Positions 55,536 to 64,000 of a stretch of DNA of 64,000 bases are shown here, piece by piece. The stretch is from contig NZ_OCSR01000001.1 in NCBI RefSeq assembly GCF_900230185.1, positions 4,154,001 to 4,218,000 on the forward strand, in the 5' to 3' direction. This stretch comes from Burkholderia sp. OK233. Its GTDB lineage: Bacteria > Pseudomonadota > Gammaproteobacteria > Burkholderiales > Burkholderiaceae. The position numbers and the translations under genes are program-made. The notes beneath the pieces were generated by a model. It was not told the origin of the DNA. It made no database searches and worked only from the letters and a program-made list of their open reading frames with translations. Each line of letters starts with the position of its first letter. The stretch's first letter is position 1.

Positions 55536-56933
55536 GTGAGTAAACAGGTGTTGCTGGAGGATCTACCGCTCCGCCCCTTTCACATAGGGGTGGCTTTCAG
55601 CGGGACAGGTGGGCAGTTCAGCGATGGTTTTGTGCTGGGGATTATCGGCATCGCCGTCAGCATGGCTGCCGGTCCGCTACATCTCAACGCCATCTGGATG
55701 GGGCTGCTTGGGGCGGCGTCGCTGGCGGGGCTCTTCTTCGGCAGCATGCTGGCAGGCCCGATTGCGGACAAGTACGGCCGCCGGACGATTTTTGCGTTCG
55801 ACATGCTGCTCTTCGCGGTCGTCTCGGCCGCTCAGTATTTCGTGACGTCACCCGCACAGTTGCTGGTTTTGCGCCTCGTGCTCGGGTTCATCCTCGGCGC
55901 CGACTATGTGGTCAGCAAATCCCTTGTGACCGAGTACTCGCCGCGCCGCTATCGTGGACGTCTGCTTAGCGTGCTCGCGGCGGCTTGGGCAGCGGGGTAT
56001 GTCGGCGCCTATCTTGCGGGCTTCGCCATGCGGGACATCGGCCCTGACGCATGGCGACTCATGCTTGCCGCGAGCGGAGTTCCGGCGCTGCTGATTCTTC
56101 CGTTCCGCCTCATCGTGCCTGAATCGCCGATGTGGCTCATGAAACGTGGACGTGGCGACGAAGCGCTTGCAATCATCCGTCGCAAGTTTGGCCCTGACGT
56201 CATGCTTTCGAGGCCGACCGAGGCGTCTCAACAGCATCGCAGCGCCTGGTCCGAGTTGTTCTCGCCGCGGTGGCGCAAGAACACCATCGTTGGCTGCGTC
56301 TTCTACACGTGCCAGGTCATTCCTTACTTTGCGTTGGGCACGTTTTCACCGAAGGTTCTTGAGGCGCTGCAAGTAAAAGACAAGTTCGTGGGCGGCCTCG
56401 TCTACAACGTCCTGCTCTTTGCCGGCGCAGTGATTGGCCTGTTGCTCATCGATAAGCTCTCCCGTCGCGCATTCCTCATCGGGACTTTCTACTTTGCAGC
56501 GCTTGCTTTGGCTGTGCTCGCCTATGCCAGCTTTGGACCGATCGGCACGATGCTGGCGTTCGGCCTCTTCGCATGCATTCTCTCGGCTGCGGCGAACCTC
56601 GAATTTGTCTACCCGCCCGAACTCTTCCCGACGCACCTGCGAGCATCTGGCGTCGGCCTGGCGGTCGCCTCAAGCCGCTTCGGTTCAGCCATCAGCACGT
56701 TTCTGCTGCCGCTCGCCGTTCAGCACGCCGGCATTCACGCTTCATTGGGTGTCTGTGTTGCGGTGCTGCTTTTCGGCGGAGTCTTCTGTCATATGGTGGC
56801 TCCCGAAACAGGTGGGGAAAGCCTCTCGGACGTAAAGTCCGAAGCCGCAGCCGATGACCAACCGATAGCTGACGAGCGACATGACGCATCCATCGCTACC
56901 TCAGCGTTGGGTAGCAGCAAGACACGCATCTGA
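55536..56933 (+). CDS. MFS transporter (sugar/organic acid porter type)
   Basis: A 465-residue inner-membrane transporter with about twelve helices. The GTG at 55536 follows CAGGAGA. MFS signatures are GPIADKYGRRTIF near residue 74 (loop 2-3), VTEYSPRRYRGRLLSVLAA near residue 130, the PESPMWLMKRGR motif near residue 192 at the end of the first half, and YPPELFPTHLRASGVGLA near residue 367. The pattern resembles the metabolite:proton symporter and sugar porter groups, including aromatic acid transporters. The substrate is unknown. It is followed by a LysR gene and an aspartase-family lyase gene on the same strand. Confidence 0.87.
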   Translation: MSKQVLLEDLPLRPFHIGVAFSGTGGQFSDGFVLGIIGIAVSMAAGPLHLNAIWMGLLGAASLAGLFFGSMLAGPIADKYGRRTIFAFDMLLFAVVSAAQYFVTSPAQLLVLRLVLGFILGADYVVSKSLVTEYSPRRYRGRLLSVLAAAWAAGYVGAYLAGFAMRDIGPDAWRLMLAASGVPALLILPFRLIVPESPMWLMKRGRGDEALAIIRRKFGPDVMLSRPTEASQQHRSAWSELFSPRWRKNTIVGCVFYTCQVIPYFALGTFSPKVLEALQVKDKFVGGLVYNVLLFAGAVIGLLLIDKLSRRAFLIGTFYFAALALAVLAYASFGPIGTMLAFGLFACILSAAANLEFVYPPELFPTHLRASGVGLAVASSRFGSAISTFLLPLAVQHAGIHASLGVCVAVLLFGGVFCHMVAPETGGESLSDVKSEAAADDQPIADERHDASIATSALGSSKTRI

Positions 56934-56999
56934 TGCCCTTTGCAAGACAGCGGCCCGGACGCGTGAACATAAGCCAGTACGCTTTTATCAGGACGCGCC

Positions 57000-57983
57000 A
57001 TGTCGCCGAACAAACCAATCGATATGCATGCGGTACAAGTCTTTGTCGCCGTCGCGGAAGCGGGAAGCATGTCTTCGGCGGCAACCAGGCTGGGCATATC
57101 TCAATCAGGCGTGTCGCAAATCATCCGGCAACTCGAAGAAGACTTGGGCGTCGTGCTGGTGAACCGCACGACCCGGCCGCTGGCGCTAACACCCTTTGGC
57201 ATCGCACTTCGGAACCGGGGCGCCGTTTTAAGCGAAGAGATTGCCAATCTGAAGGCACAGGTTGTCGAAGCCGGACGAGGCATTAAACCGGACTTGCGTA
57301 TCGGACTGGTCGATTCGTTTGCGTCTACTTGTGGCTCAGTTTTCACAAAGAACCTGCTGGGGAAGGTCTCGCAGCTGTCGATACGTACCGGGTTGAGTCC
57401 CCAGCAGGGTGAAGCGCTTCTGCGCCGTGACCTGGACCTGATCGTCACGAGCGACCCGTTGGCTGACGCCAATGATGTGGTCCGGTACCGGCTCTTCTCG
57501 GAGCGCTACTTTGTCATTACGCCGAAGGCGCTAAGAAAGCCTGTGCGAACTATCGAGGATGTACGAGCGCTTGGCAGCAGCTTACCCATCGTCCGGTTCA
57601 ATCGCACATCACAGGTTGGAATGCAGATTGAGCGGTATTTGCGGCGGATTGAAGTACGGCTTCCGAACCGGCTTGAACTGGACAACGCCGATGCTTTGAC
57701 CTCGATGGTTGCGGAGGGAGTTGGATGGGCCATCACGTCGCCGATGTGTCTTCTTCAGGGTGTCACGCATGCGGGCAACGTTGCTACCCATGTGGTTGAA
57801 AAGTTGGGTCTCGAGCGCTCTCTTTATCTGGTAGCACGTCGGGACGAATACAACGCTTTTTTTGATGACGCGTGCGACACAGCGCGCGAAGTAGTTGAAA
57901 CGTCATTCATGCCGAGACTGAAAGCCCTCGGCGGAGAAATAGAGAAACTTATTACCGTTGGCGAAAGGAATTCTTATGAATAA
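57000..57983 (+). CDS. LysR family transcriptional regulator
   Basis: A 327-residue regulator with the helix-turn-helix at about residues 8-65 (MHAVQVFVAVAEAGSMSSAA, LGISQSGVSQIIRQLEEDLG) and an effector domain from about residue 95 (LRIGLVDSFASTCG). The last 8 bases overlap the start of the lyase gene, so the two are translationally linked, which is unusual for LysR genes that normally face their targets. It probably controls the lyase and neighbouring genes. Confidence 0.9.
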   Translation: MSPNKPIDMHAVQVFVAVAEAGSMSSAATRLGISQSGVSQIIRQLEEDLGVVLVNRTTRPLALTPFGIALRNRGAVLSEEIANLKAQVVEAGRGIKPDLRIGLVDSFASTCGSVFTKNLLGKVSQLSIRTGLSPQQGEALLRRDLDLIVTSDPLADANDVVRYRLFSERYFVITPKALRKPVRTIEDVRALGSSLPIVRFNRTSQVGMQIERYLRRIEVRLPNRLELDNADALTSMVAEGVGWAITSPMCLLQGVTHAGNVATHVVEKLGLERSLYLVARRDEYNAFFDDACDTAREVVETSFMPRLKALGGEIEKLITVGERNSYE

Positions 57984-59388
57984 GCTTACTCAAGGTGAAC
58001 AAAGAGTTGAACGTGATTATGTCGGCGAGGTCACCATTCCAGGTGACAGGCTGTATGGCGTTAACACGGTTCGCGGCGTTGAGAACCTCACGGTTTCATC
58101 CCTGAACATCGCTCACTTCTCGCAGTTCCGCGACGCATTCGCCCAGGTCAAGTGGGCCGCAGCGTTGGCCAATCGCGACAACGAGGTACTCACCAAAGAG
58201 CAATGTGAGGCCATCGTCAAAGCTTGCCAGGAAGTTATTGAGGGGCACTTTGACTCTTCGCTCGTGGTCGACCTGATGGAAGGGTCGGGCGGGACATCCA
58301 CTAACATGAACTTCAACGAGGTCATCGCCAATCGCGCCCAGCAGCTATTGGGTCACGCTGCCGGAAACTATGAAGTGATTCATCCGAATGACCACGTCAA
58401 CCAGTCCCAATCCACCAACGACGCCTATCCGGCGGCGTTGAAAATTGCGACATACGCCATGCTCGAACCGTTAATCAAAGAGGTCACACAGCTTGCTGCC
58501 CTGTTTGATAGCAAAGGCACCGAGTTCGCCGACGTGCTGCATTTGGGCCGGACCTGCCTGCAGGACGCCCAGCCGATGCGTCTGGGTCAACTATTCGGAG
58601 GCTACGCGTCTCTGACAGCGCGTTTGGCAGAGGAACTCGTGGCGGTCCGCGATAAGCTTCGGACACTTCCTCTGGGGGGCACCGCGATTGGCACCGGCTT
58701 CGGTGCTCCTGCGGGTTATCGTGCCGCTGTGTACACGCATCTTTGCAGCATCACCGGTGTGGAATACCAGCCACCGGCGAATTCGTTCGATGCAATGCAG
58801 AACATGGATGTGTTCTCGCGCGTTTCAGCTGAACTTCGTACTTGTGCTGTATCTCTCGCAAAAATCGCATCTGACCTGACAGTCCTGTCCTCGGGTCCTG
58901 TCGGCGGCCTCGGAGAGTTGAAGCTGCCGGAAGCGCAGGCCGGGTCGTCCATCATGCCGGGTAAGGTCAACCCTGTCCTGCCGATGGCGATGATTCAGCT
59001 GAGTTTTGCGGTTGTTGGAAATGATGTTGCAGTTGCGCAGGCAGTGCAGTACGGCGAACTGGAGATCAACCATTTTGAGCCCGTGGTCGCGTCGCGCGTT
59101 TTCGACAGCATTGCGCTGCTCACAAACGGCATTCAGCGTTTCTCGGAGAAGTGCGTCAAGGGCATCCAGGCAGATGTTGCGCGCAACGAGCAGCATTTGA
59201 TGGAATCCATGGCGGTTGCCACGGCACTGGTTCCGAAGATTGGCTACGCCCGTGTGAGCAAACTTGCGCGTCAATCCGTAGCCGAAGGTCGTTCTTTGAT
59301 CTCCATTCTGGACGAGTCCGGAGTGCTTTCCAAGGACGACACCATCATGGCAATCCGCAACGCGTCGTATCCCGTGTTTGATGCGTAA
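57976..59388 (+). CDS. Aspartase/fumarase family lyase (aspartate ammonia-lyase-like)
   Basis: A 470-residue member of the aspartase/fumarase superfamily, which reversibly eliminates ammonia or water from a C4-type acid to give fumarate. Signature segments are LYGVNTVRGVENL near residue 24, SGGTSTNMNFNEVIANRAQ near residue 100, HPNDHVNQSQSTNDAYP near residue 135, and the mobile loop GSSIMPGKVNPV near residue 320 with the catalytic serine. Aspartase is favoured over fumarase by the PNDHVN region, but related enzymes acting on substituted aspartates or other amino acids are possible. I chose the ATG at 57976 (MNKLTQGEQRVERD), which overlaps the LysR stop. An in-frame start at 57958 would add six residues. 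Confidence 0.86.
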   Translation: MNKLTQGEQRVERDYVGEVTIPGDRLYGVNTVRGVENLTVSSLNIAHFSQFRDAFAQVKWAAALANRDNEVLTKEQCEAIVKACQEVIEGHFDSSLVVDLMEGSGGTSTNMNFNEVIANRAQQLLGHAAGNYEVIHPNDHVNQSQSTNDAYPAALKIATYAMLEPLIKEVTQLAALFDSKGTEFADVLHLGRTCLQDAQPMRLGQLFGGYASLTARLAEELVAVRDKLRTLPLGGTAIGTGFGAPAGYRAAVYTHLCSITGVEYQPPANSFDAMQNMDVFSRVSAELRTCAVSLAKIASDLTVLSSGPVGGLGELKLPEAQAGSSIMPGKVNPVLPMAMIQLSFAVVGNDVAVAQAVQYGELEINHFEPVVASRVFDSIALLTNGIQRFSEKCVKGIQADVARNEQHLMESMAVATALVPKIGYARVSKLARQSVAEGRSLISILDESGVLSKDDTIMAIRNASYPVFDA

Positions 59389-59407
59389 GCGTTCGCCGCG
59401 AGCGAGG

Positions 59408-59446
59408 GGCGAGCCGACCTGGAGCCGTTCCAGGTCGGCTCGCCCT
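59408..59446 (+). terminator. Rho-independent terminator after the lyase gene
   Basis: A long stem, GGCGAGCCGACCTGGA with TCCAGGTCGGCTCGCC and the loop GCCGT, is followed by CTT. It lies 20 bases after the lyase stop. The T-tract is short, but the stem is very strong. Confidence 0.75.
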
Positions 59447-59511
59447 TGACTCTATATGAACGACAGCATGCCAGGAAATGACGAACTACTGAACTGCGGG
59501 CGAAAGACGCG

Positions 59512-60210
59512 CTAAAACTTCTCTACCCAAGGTCGCAACTCAACCTCCCATGTCCACGCACTACGATGCTGACGATGGATATGGAGGTATTCCGTGGCGA
59601 TGGCGTCAGGGTCCAACCATTTGTCTTCATTGCCGGCATCGTCCGCTTGAGGACGGCTGCTCGCGATGCCGCCGTCGACGACGAAATGCGCTACGTGAAT
59701 ATTTTTCGGAGCGAGTTCTCGCGCCATACATTGGGCCATCCCCCGCAATGCGAATTTGCCCATCGCAAATGGCGTCGAACCTGGTAGCCCCTTCACACTC
59801 GCAGTAGCGCCGGTCAGAAGGATGGTGCCGCTGCCGCGCGCCAGCATTCGAACGGCTGCGGCCTGGGCTACAAGAAAGCCACCGACGGCGGTCACTTTAA
59901 GCACATCCTCGAGCTTCTCTGGGTCGATGTCTTCGACTGCCGCGCGGTAGCGGCCACTCGCGTTGTACACAACGAGGTCGGGCGTGCCGAATGTGTCCTC
60001 TACGCGGTCAAAAAGTGCGGTGACATCGTCCGGTTGACTGGCGTCGCAACGTAAGGCCAGAGCGCCTGCCTCGTCGACGAGGTCCGTCAGCTTGCTGGTA
60101 TCGCGGGCCGCGAGCGCAACCTGCATGCCCTCTGCTGCGAACAGTCGCGCGAGCGAAGCACTCAGTCCCTTTCCTGCGCCCACAATCAAAGCTGTCTCAG
60201 TTCGACTCAC
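59512..60210 (-). CDS. SDR family oxidoreductase with altered catalytic tyrosine
   Basis: A 232-residue short-chain dehydrogenase/reductase fold protein. The nucleotide motif is ALIVGAGKGLSASLARLF at the N-terminus, the YNASG segment is near residue 83, and LLTGATAS near residue 131 supplies the usual serine. The YxxxK active-site motif reads FAMGKFALRG near residue 148, so the lysine is kept but the tyrosine is phenylalanine. Normal SDR catalysis should therefore be weak or altered. The protein might be a structural relative or use another residue. It lies downstream of another SDR gene on the same strand, about 100 bases apart. Confidence 0.84.
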   Translation of the reverse strand: MSRTETALIVGAGKGLSASLARLFAAEGMQVALAARDTSKLTDLVDEAGALALRCDASQPDDVTALFDRVEDTFGTPDLVVYNASGRYRAAVEDIDPEKLEDVLKVTAVGGFLVAQAAAVRMLARGSGTILLTGATASVKGLPGSTPFAMGKFALRGMAQCMARELAPKNIHVAHFVVDGGIASSRPQADDAGNEDKWLDPDAIATEYLHIHRQHRSAWTWEVELRPWVEKF

Positions 60211-60309
60211 GGTTCCTCCGGATTCAACAGGGACTGGCGCTGCTACGTATGAGCGAAGTTAGCAACTCCAGCGTGTGTGACTGCATCCGTATCCGCACAC
60301 CCTGACTTT

Positions 60310-61194
60310 TTAGCGGGGTGGGTTGCGGGATGCACGCTTCGTCATATTGTCCGCCGGCAACATGCCCGGCAGGGCCTCAACAAAGAAATCCGCTTGCAAT
60401 GCGGCCCCAGCCTGCACGTCGTACTGTGCAAAGTCGCGCACACCGGCTGCCAGCAGAACTTCGTCGTCGAGGAAGAAGTTTCCTGTGCACTCTTTGGCCG
60501 GGCGCGTCAGGATGTAGTGGGCCGCGTCGGCGACTATTTCAGGCGTGCGACATGCTGCAATCATGTCCTTGCCGCCAATCTCGTTTCTCACAGCAGCGGT
60601 CGCGATCGCTGTTCGAGGCCATAGCGAATTGACGGCGACACCCCGGTCTTTGAACTCTCCGGCAAGCGCTAGTGTGAACAGGCTCATCGTGTATTTGGCA
60701 ATGGTGTATGCCGGAAAGTCGCTAAACCATTTTGCGTCCTGGACCAACGGAGGTGACAGCGTGAGGATGTGCGGGTTCGGCGCATTGAGGAGGTGCGGCA
60801 GGCACGCTTGCGCGCATACGAACGTGCCTCTGCCATTGACCCCATGCATCAGGTCGTACCGTTTGACGGGGGTATCTAGCGTGCCAGTCAGTCGAATGGC
60901 GCTGGCATTGTTCACGAGGATATCGATGCCACCGAACAAAGCAACGGCCTCGGCGACTGCCGCTTTCACGCGTTCTTCGTCGCGAATATCCACCACAAGC
61001 GGGAGCGCCTTGCCGCCGGCAGCTTCAACGGCTGCAGCCGCCGTGTGAATCGTACCCTCGAGACGCGGGTCTGGCTCGGCGGTCTTCGCGCAAATCACGA
61101 CATTCGCGCCGTCGCGTGCGGCTCTGAGTGCAATCGCGAGTCCGATGCCGCGACTGCCACCGGACATGAATAGTGTCTTGCCAGCAAGGCTCAT
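60310..61194 (-). CDS. SDR family oxidoreductase (HSDL2-like)
   Basis: A 294-residue short-chain dehydrogenase. The ATG at 61194 gives MSLAGKTLFMSGGSRGIGLA with the cofactor motif GGSRGIG. The frame is open to 61332, but the added residues have no SDR character. ILVNNASAI is near residue 95, LTLSPPLV near residue 144 carries the serine, and FPAYTIAKYTM near residue 160 has the catalytic Tyr and Lys. The sequence resembles the hydroxysteroid dehydrogenase-like 2 group, usually linked with fatty acid or CoA-ester metabolism. With the AtoE-type transporter nearby, a role in short-chain or branched acid catabolism is plausible. Confidence 0.87.
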   Translation of the reverse strand: MSLAGKTLFMSGGSRGIGLAIALRAARDGANVVICAKTAEPDPRLEGTIHTAAAAVEAAGGKALPLVVDIRDEERVKAAVAEAVALFGGIDILVNNASAIRLTGTLDTPVKRYDLMHGVNGRGTFVCAQACLPHLLNAPNPHILTLSPPLVQDAKWFSDFPAYTIAKYTMSLFTLALAGEFKDRGVAVNSLWPRTAIATAAVRNEIGGKDMIAACRTPEIVADAAHYILTRPAKECTGNFFLDDEVLLAAGVRDFAQYDVQAGAALQADFFVEALPGMLPADNMTKRASRNPPR

Positions 61195-61427
61195 GGTCGT
61201 CTCCTGATGATTTACAGCAGCATACGCTTCCGCCGTCATTGGCGCGCAGGGGGGAAGTGCAGCCTGCGCGCCAATGACCTCCTCCAGCATAGGGATACCC
61301 ACGAACCCTCGATGAGCGGTAGCGAGCGCCATTGTTTGGCATTTTGCAATTGTGATTTCACGCTATCGATCTAGAAAAAAGATAGGCCAGATCTAAACTG
61401 TGATCGAGACTGTAGCGAGGTGAAGAA

Positions 61428-61787
61428 ATGATGAAGCTTATCGAAGGTGCGGTGCTCCTGGGTGCGCTGATGCTGTATCTGGTGCCCGCAATGATTGCAG
61501 ACGCTAGAGACCGCGAAGACGCCTTTGCGGTGACCATGGTGAACATCCTGCTCGGATGGACCGTTATCGGTTGGTTCGCAGCGCTGGTATGGGCGCGGCA
61601 TCCAGTTAGCGACCGTCGTCTGAAGCACTTCGCGAGGCGCGCACAACGCGCGGTCGCACGAGTCACCATTGATGCAATAGTCGCTCGCGCTGAAGGTCGT
61701 GCTGGCTCCATTCCCTTGTTCAACCCGCGTCTGGTGCCGGTAGTGGCGCGCATCGCAGCAAGCAGCCGTTACCAACAAAGAGGTTAG
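61428..61787 (+). CDS. Superinfection immunity (Imm) family membrane protein
   Basis: A 119-residue protein with two N-terminal membrane helices (about residues 6-24 and 34-56: GAVLLGALMLYLVPAMIAD and NILLGWTVIGWFAALVW). The NxLLGWTxIGWxxALxWA pattern is that of the T4 Imm-like superinfection immunity family. In phage T4 the protein blocks DNA injection by later phages. Chromosomal members are widespread and mostly uncharacterised. The C-terminal half is basic. The ATGATG start has GAGGTGAAGAA upstream. The gene stands alone, with no phage genes nearby. Confidence 0.8.
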   Translation: MMKLIEGAVLLGALMLYLVPAMIADARDREDAFAVTMVNILLGWTVIGWFAALVWARHPVSDRRLKHFARRAQRAVARVTIDAIVARAEGRAGSIPLFNPRLVPVVARIAASSRYQQRG

Positions 61788-61931
61788 TCGATGCCGTGGG
61801 CCGAGCGTGAATGGGCGGTCCTGACATTCGAGAGCTGGGTGCCGTAGTGCGTCCCGCTTTCAGATTTGCTTACTGATTGACCGGGGGTGTTAATGCTCTG
61901 GCCAATTGAAGAAATTTTTCTGGAGGTTGAA

Positions 61932-62081
61932 ATGGATATGCCTGTTACCGAGGAGCAAGTTCGTACGCTTGCGTTCTATCTGTGGGAGAAAGAGGGAAGT
62001 CCCGAGGGGCGTTCCCAGGAATATTGGGCAAAGGCACGGCAGCAGCTAGGCGCAGATAGCGCGCTGGCAGAATTGGATTGA
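61932..62081 (+). CDS. Small DUF2934 family protein
   Basis: A 49-residue protein from the ATG at 61932 (MDMPVTEEQVRTLAFYLWE), preceded by GGAGGTTGAA. The pattern YLWEKEGSPEGRSQEYWAKA matches DUF2934, a short domain of unknown role common in proteobacteria. A longer frame from 61887 adds residues without family character. It lies 144 bases after the Imm gene and might be co-transcribed with it. Confidence 0.82.
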   Translation: MDMPVTEEQVRTLAFYLWEKEGSPEGRSQEYWAKARQQLGADSALAELD

Positions 62082-62483
62082 GATGCCAGGTCGGTGTGAC
62101 TAGAACTCCCAAGCGGAGGTCCCGCGCAAATAGTCGGCGGGCTAGTCTCACTGATAGTTGTCTGCACTGCGTTCAGCGCTGCGATAGCGCTCGAGTGCCA
62201 ACGCACAGTCACTCTCTGGGACACCTATTGGCGTGAGGTCGTTTTGCCGTTGAAACTCGAGTTGCGCTGCCAGCGCAGCGGAGGGCTCAGAACACGTCTT
62301 ATCGGTTTAATTACAACGCGCTTCGCATCCGCCTTCTCGACGACTGCAAAAGCAATTGCGTCCCTCGACGCAGGATTTTTAGTTGTGTGCAAAAATCGGC
62401 GCGCGCGGCTTACGGTCCATGCGGTTTACGGCCCATAACAAGGACAGTTGGCCGCGTCTACAAAGGTGACGAGGAGCAGACAA
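62082..62483. other. Intergenic region upstream of the AtoE-type gene
   Basis: About 400 bases. One plus-strand frame (about 62100-62438) is open and includes a hydrophobic stretch, but it has no ATG, GTG or TTG near its beginning and no recognised family. I treat it as non-coding or a decayed gene. The AtoE promoter should lie near its right end. Confidence 0.5.
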
Positions 62484-63806
62484 TTGATTCAGCGTATCTC
62501 CGCTTTTTTCACTCAGGTGGTGCATCGGGTGTTGCCCGACCCCCTGATTTTTGCCATTTTGCTCACCGGCGTCACCTTCGCGCTCGCGCTTGGTTTGACG
62601 CCGAAAGCGCCTGCCGACCTCGTGATGCTCTGGGGCTCCGGATTCTGGAACCTGCTCGCATTTTCGATGCAGATGGCGATGATTCTTGTAACGGGACATG
62701 CGCTGGCTAGCTCGGGACCCGTCAAGCGAGTGCTTGTCGCGCTAGCGAGCTCTGCGCGGACGCCCGGGCAAGGGGTGATGTTGGTGGCGTTTGTCGGCGC
62801 CGTTGCCTGCACCATCAATTGGGGATTCGGTCTCGTTCTCGGGGCGATGCTTGCACGAGAGGTCGCTCGACGCGTCAAGGGAACCGACTATCGGCTGCTC
62901 GTGGCGAGTGCTTACATGGGTTTCCTGACCTGGCATGGTGGCTTGTCCGGCTCTGTGCCGCTCGTCGCCGCCACCAAGGGCAATCCGATGGAGAAGACAG
63001 TCGGTCTGATTCCGGTTTCGCACACCATCTTTACGGGCTACAACGCGTTCATCACCATCGGCCTCATTATTCTTTTGCCAATCCTGGCAAGGCTCATGAT
63101 GCCGAAGCCCGAAGATGTGGTCACGGTAGACCCGGCCTTATTGCAGGACCCGCCGAGTGTAGAGCGCAAGCTTGCTCCCGACGCGACGTTCGCTGAGCGA
63201 ATGGAAGAAAGCCGTGTACTGGCCATCCTCGTGGCAGCACTCTGCGCCGTCTTCCTGGTCATCCGGTTCATCAACAAAGGGTTCGTACTGGATATCGATA
63301 CCGTCAACCTGGTGTTCCTCGCAGCGGGCATCGTTCTTCACAAGACCCCCATGGCCTATGCACGCGCGGTAGCTGCGGCAGCGAAGGGCGCGTCCGGCAT
63401 CATGATTCAGTTTCCGTTTTATGCCGGCATCCAGGCGCTGATGGACCACTCGGGCCTGGCGGGCGTCATCACGAAGTGGTTTGTCGATATCGCCAACGTC
63501 CACACATTCCCGCTGCTCGCGTTCCTCAGCTCGGCACTGATCAACTTTGCCGTCCCATCCGGTGGTGGTCATTGGGTCGTGCAGGGCCCATTTGTTATGC
63601 CGGCCGCGCAAGCGCTCGGCGCGGACCTCGGCAAATCTGCGATGGCGATTGCTTACGGTGAGGCCTGGACAAATATGGCGCAACCGTTCTGGGCTCTTCC
63701 GGCGCTCGCCATTGCAGGGTTAGGCGTGCGCGACATCATGGGCTACTGCGTCACCGCGCTTCTGTTCTCGGGCGTTATTTTTGTGGCCGGCATGTATCTG
63801 TTCTGA
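62484..63806 (+). CDS. atoE: Short-chain fatty acid transporter, AtoE family
   Basis: A 440-residue inner-membrane protein of the short-chain fatty acid transporter family, the same length as E. coli AtoE (440). The start is a TTG at 62484, with AGGAG about seven bases before it; it gives MIQRISAFFTQVVHRVLPDP. An upstream TTG at 62448 lacks such a site. Multiple membrane helices are evident, with FAILLTGVTFALALGL near residue 20, SAYMGFLTWHGGLSGSVPLV near residue 142 and FAVPSGGGHWVVQGPFVMPA near residue 355. AtoE takes up butyrate-type acids in E. coli. The SDR genes and the nearby LysR and IclR regulators fit acid catabolism, though no CoA-transferase is in the window. Confidence 0.88.
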   Translation: MIQRISAFFTQVVHRVLPDPLIFAILLTGVTFALALGLTPKAPADLVMLWGSGFWNLLAFSMQMAMILVTGHALASSGPVKRVLVALASSARTPGQGVMLVAFVGAVACTINWGFGLVLGAMLAREVARRVKGTDYRLLVASAYMGFLTWHGGLSGSVPLVAATKGNPMEKTVGLIPVSHTIFTGYNAFITIGLIILLPILARLMMPKPEDVVTVDPALLQDPPSVERKLAPDATFAERMEESRVLAILVAALCAVFLVIRFINKGFVLDIDTVNLVFLAAGIVLHKTPMAYARAVAAAAKGASGIMIQFPFYAGIQALMDHSGLAGVITKWFVDIANVHTFPLLAFLSSALINFAVPSGGGHWVVQGPFVMPAAQALGADLGKSAMAIAYGEAWTNMAQPFWALPALAIAGLGVRDIMGYCVTALLFSGVIFVAGMYLF

Positions 63807-63853
63807 CAACAGGCGGTCCGTCTCGATGTGAGGAGGACCGCCAGGCCGTACGT

Positions 63854-64000
63854 CTACCCGTGGCTATCGACCCACGCTCGGGCCCAGTCAAGTCCGGTGT
63901 GCTGGGCTTGCTCTTCGGTATCGAAATAGCCAAGGACGCCGGATGCTTCAACGAGCTTGTTGTTTCGAGTGATCGTGCCGCTTGCTGCGTACCGTTCCGG
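63854..64000 (-). CDS. Partial hypothetical protein, C-terminal end
   Basis: An open frame enters from the right edge and ends at a stop at 63854-63856, giving 48 residues that finish with GLDWARAWVDSHG. It contains RNNKLVEASGVLGYFDTEEQ, an ordered, low-repeat sequence with codon use like the neighbours, so it is probably a real small protein. I do not recognise the family. It is convergent with the AtoE-type gene. Confidence 0.6.
   Translation of the reverse strand, partial: PERYAASGTITRNNKLVEASGVLGYFDTEEQAQHTGLDWARAWVDSHG

Noticed and set aside
62244..62438. A 64-residue open frame beginning with TTG upstream of the AtoE-type gene
   Set aside because: No good start, no family and no ribosome binding site. 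It may be a remnant at most.

Overview
The window looks like a chromosomal segment of a Burkholderiaceae bacterium, most probably Paraburkholderia or a close relative. This is inferred from the high GC content, GC-rich third codon positions with long antisense shadow frames, the gene families present, and a dispersed repeat of a kind I associate with this group. No rRNA, tRNA, CRISPR array or prophage block is visible.

Layout. 1-7.1 kb: a partial gene at the edge, pyridoxal kinase (pdxY), the glycogen genes glgC-glgA, a secreted alpha/beta hydrolase and a luciferase-family oxidoreductase. 7.2-8.2 kb: repeat element copy A enclosing a truncated IS481-type transposase. 8.4-17.1 kb: an organosulfur cluster. 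It holds an alkanesulfonate-monooxygenase-like flavoenzyme, a class II aldolase-like protein with N-terminal tandem repeats, two sulfonate/taurine-type binding proteins, a thiol dioxygenase, a four-domain rhodanese, a LysR regulator and an acyl-CoA-dehydrogenase-like flavoprotein. No matching permease or ATPase is in the window. 17.7-19.3 kb: a BamE-like lipoprotein and a patatin phospholipase. 19.3-20.0 kb: repeat copy B, uninterrupted.

20.3-32.1 kb: a complete arginine uptake and degradation locus. Transport genes hisQMP are followed by an ArgR-type AraC regulator, the six arginine succinyltransferase (AST) pathway genes in the order astC-aruF-aruG-astD-astB-astE, and the periplasmic binding protein. 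32.2-41.0 kb: acetoacetate decarboxylase, then four signalling proteins with EAL, HDOD and GGDEF domains, a peroxiredoxin and a small membrane protein.

41.0-43.9 kb: repeat copy C, split by two insertions, an IS5-type element with a probable programmed -1 frameshift and an IS110-type element. The IS110 left end contains a predicted stem-loop RNA whose two internal-loop segments match the two flanks of its own insertion site, as expected of a bridge RNA. This is the most interesting signal in the window. 43.9-51.8 kb: the mdtABC RND efflux operon on the minus strand.

52.2-64 kb: an IclR regulator, an orphan Rho-independent terminator with a class C-like group II intron directly behind its T-tract, and a probable catabolic region (MFS transporter, LysR regulator, aspartase-family lyase, two short-chain dehydrogenases, AtoE-type short-chain fatty acid transporter). 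Two small proteins (superinfection-immunity family and DUF2934) sit within it, and a partial gene lies at the right edge.
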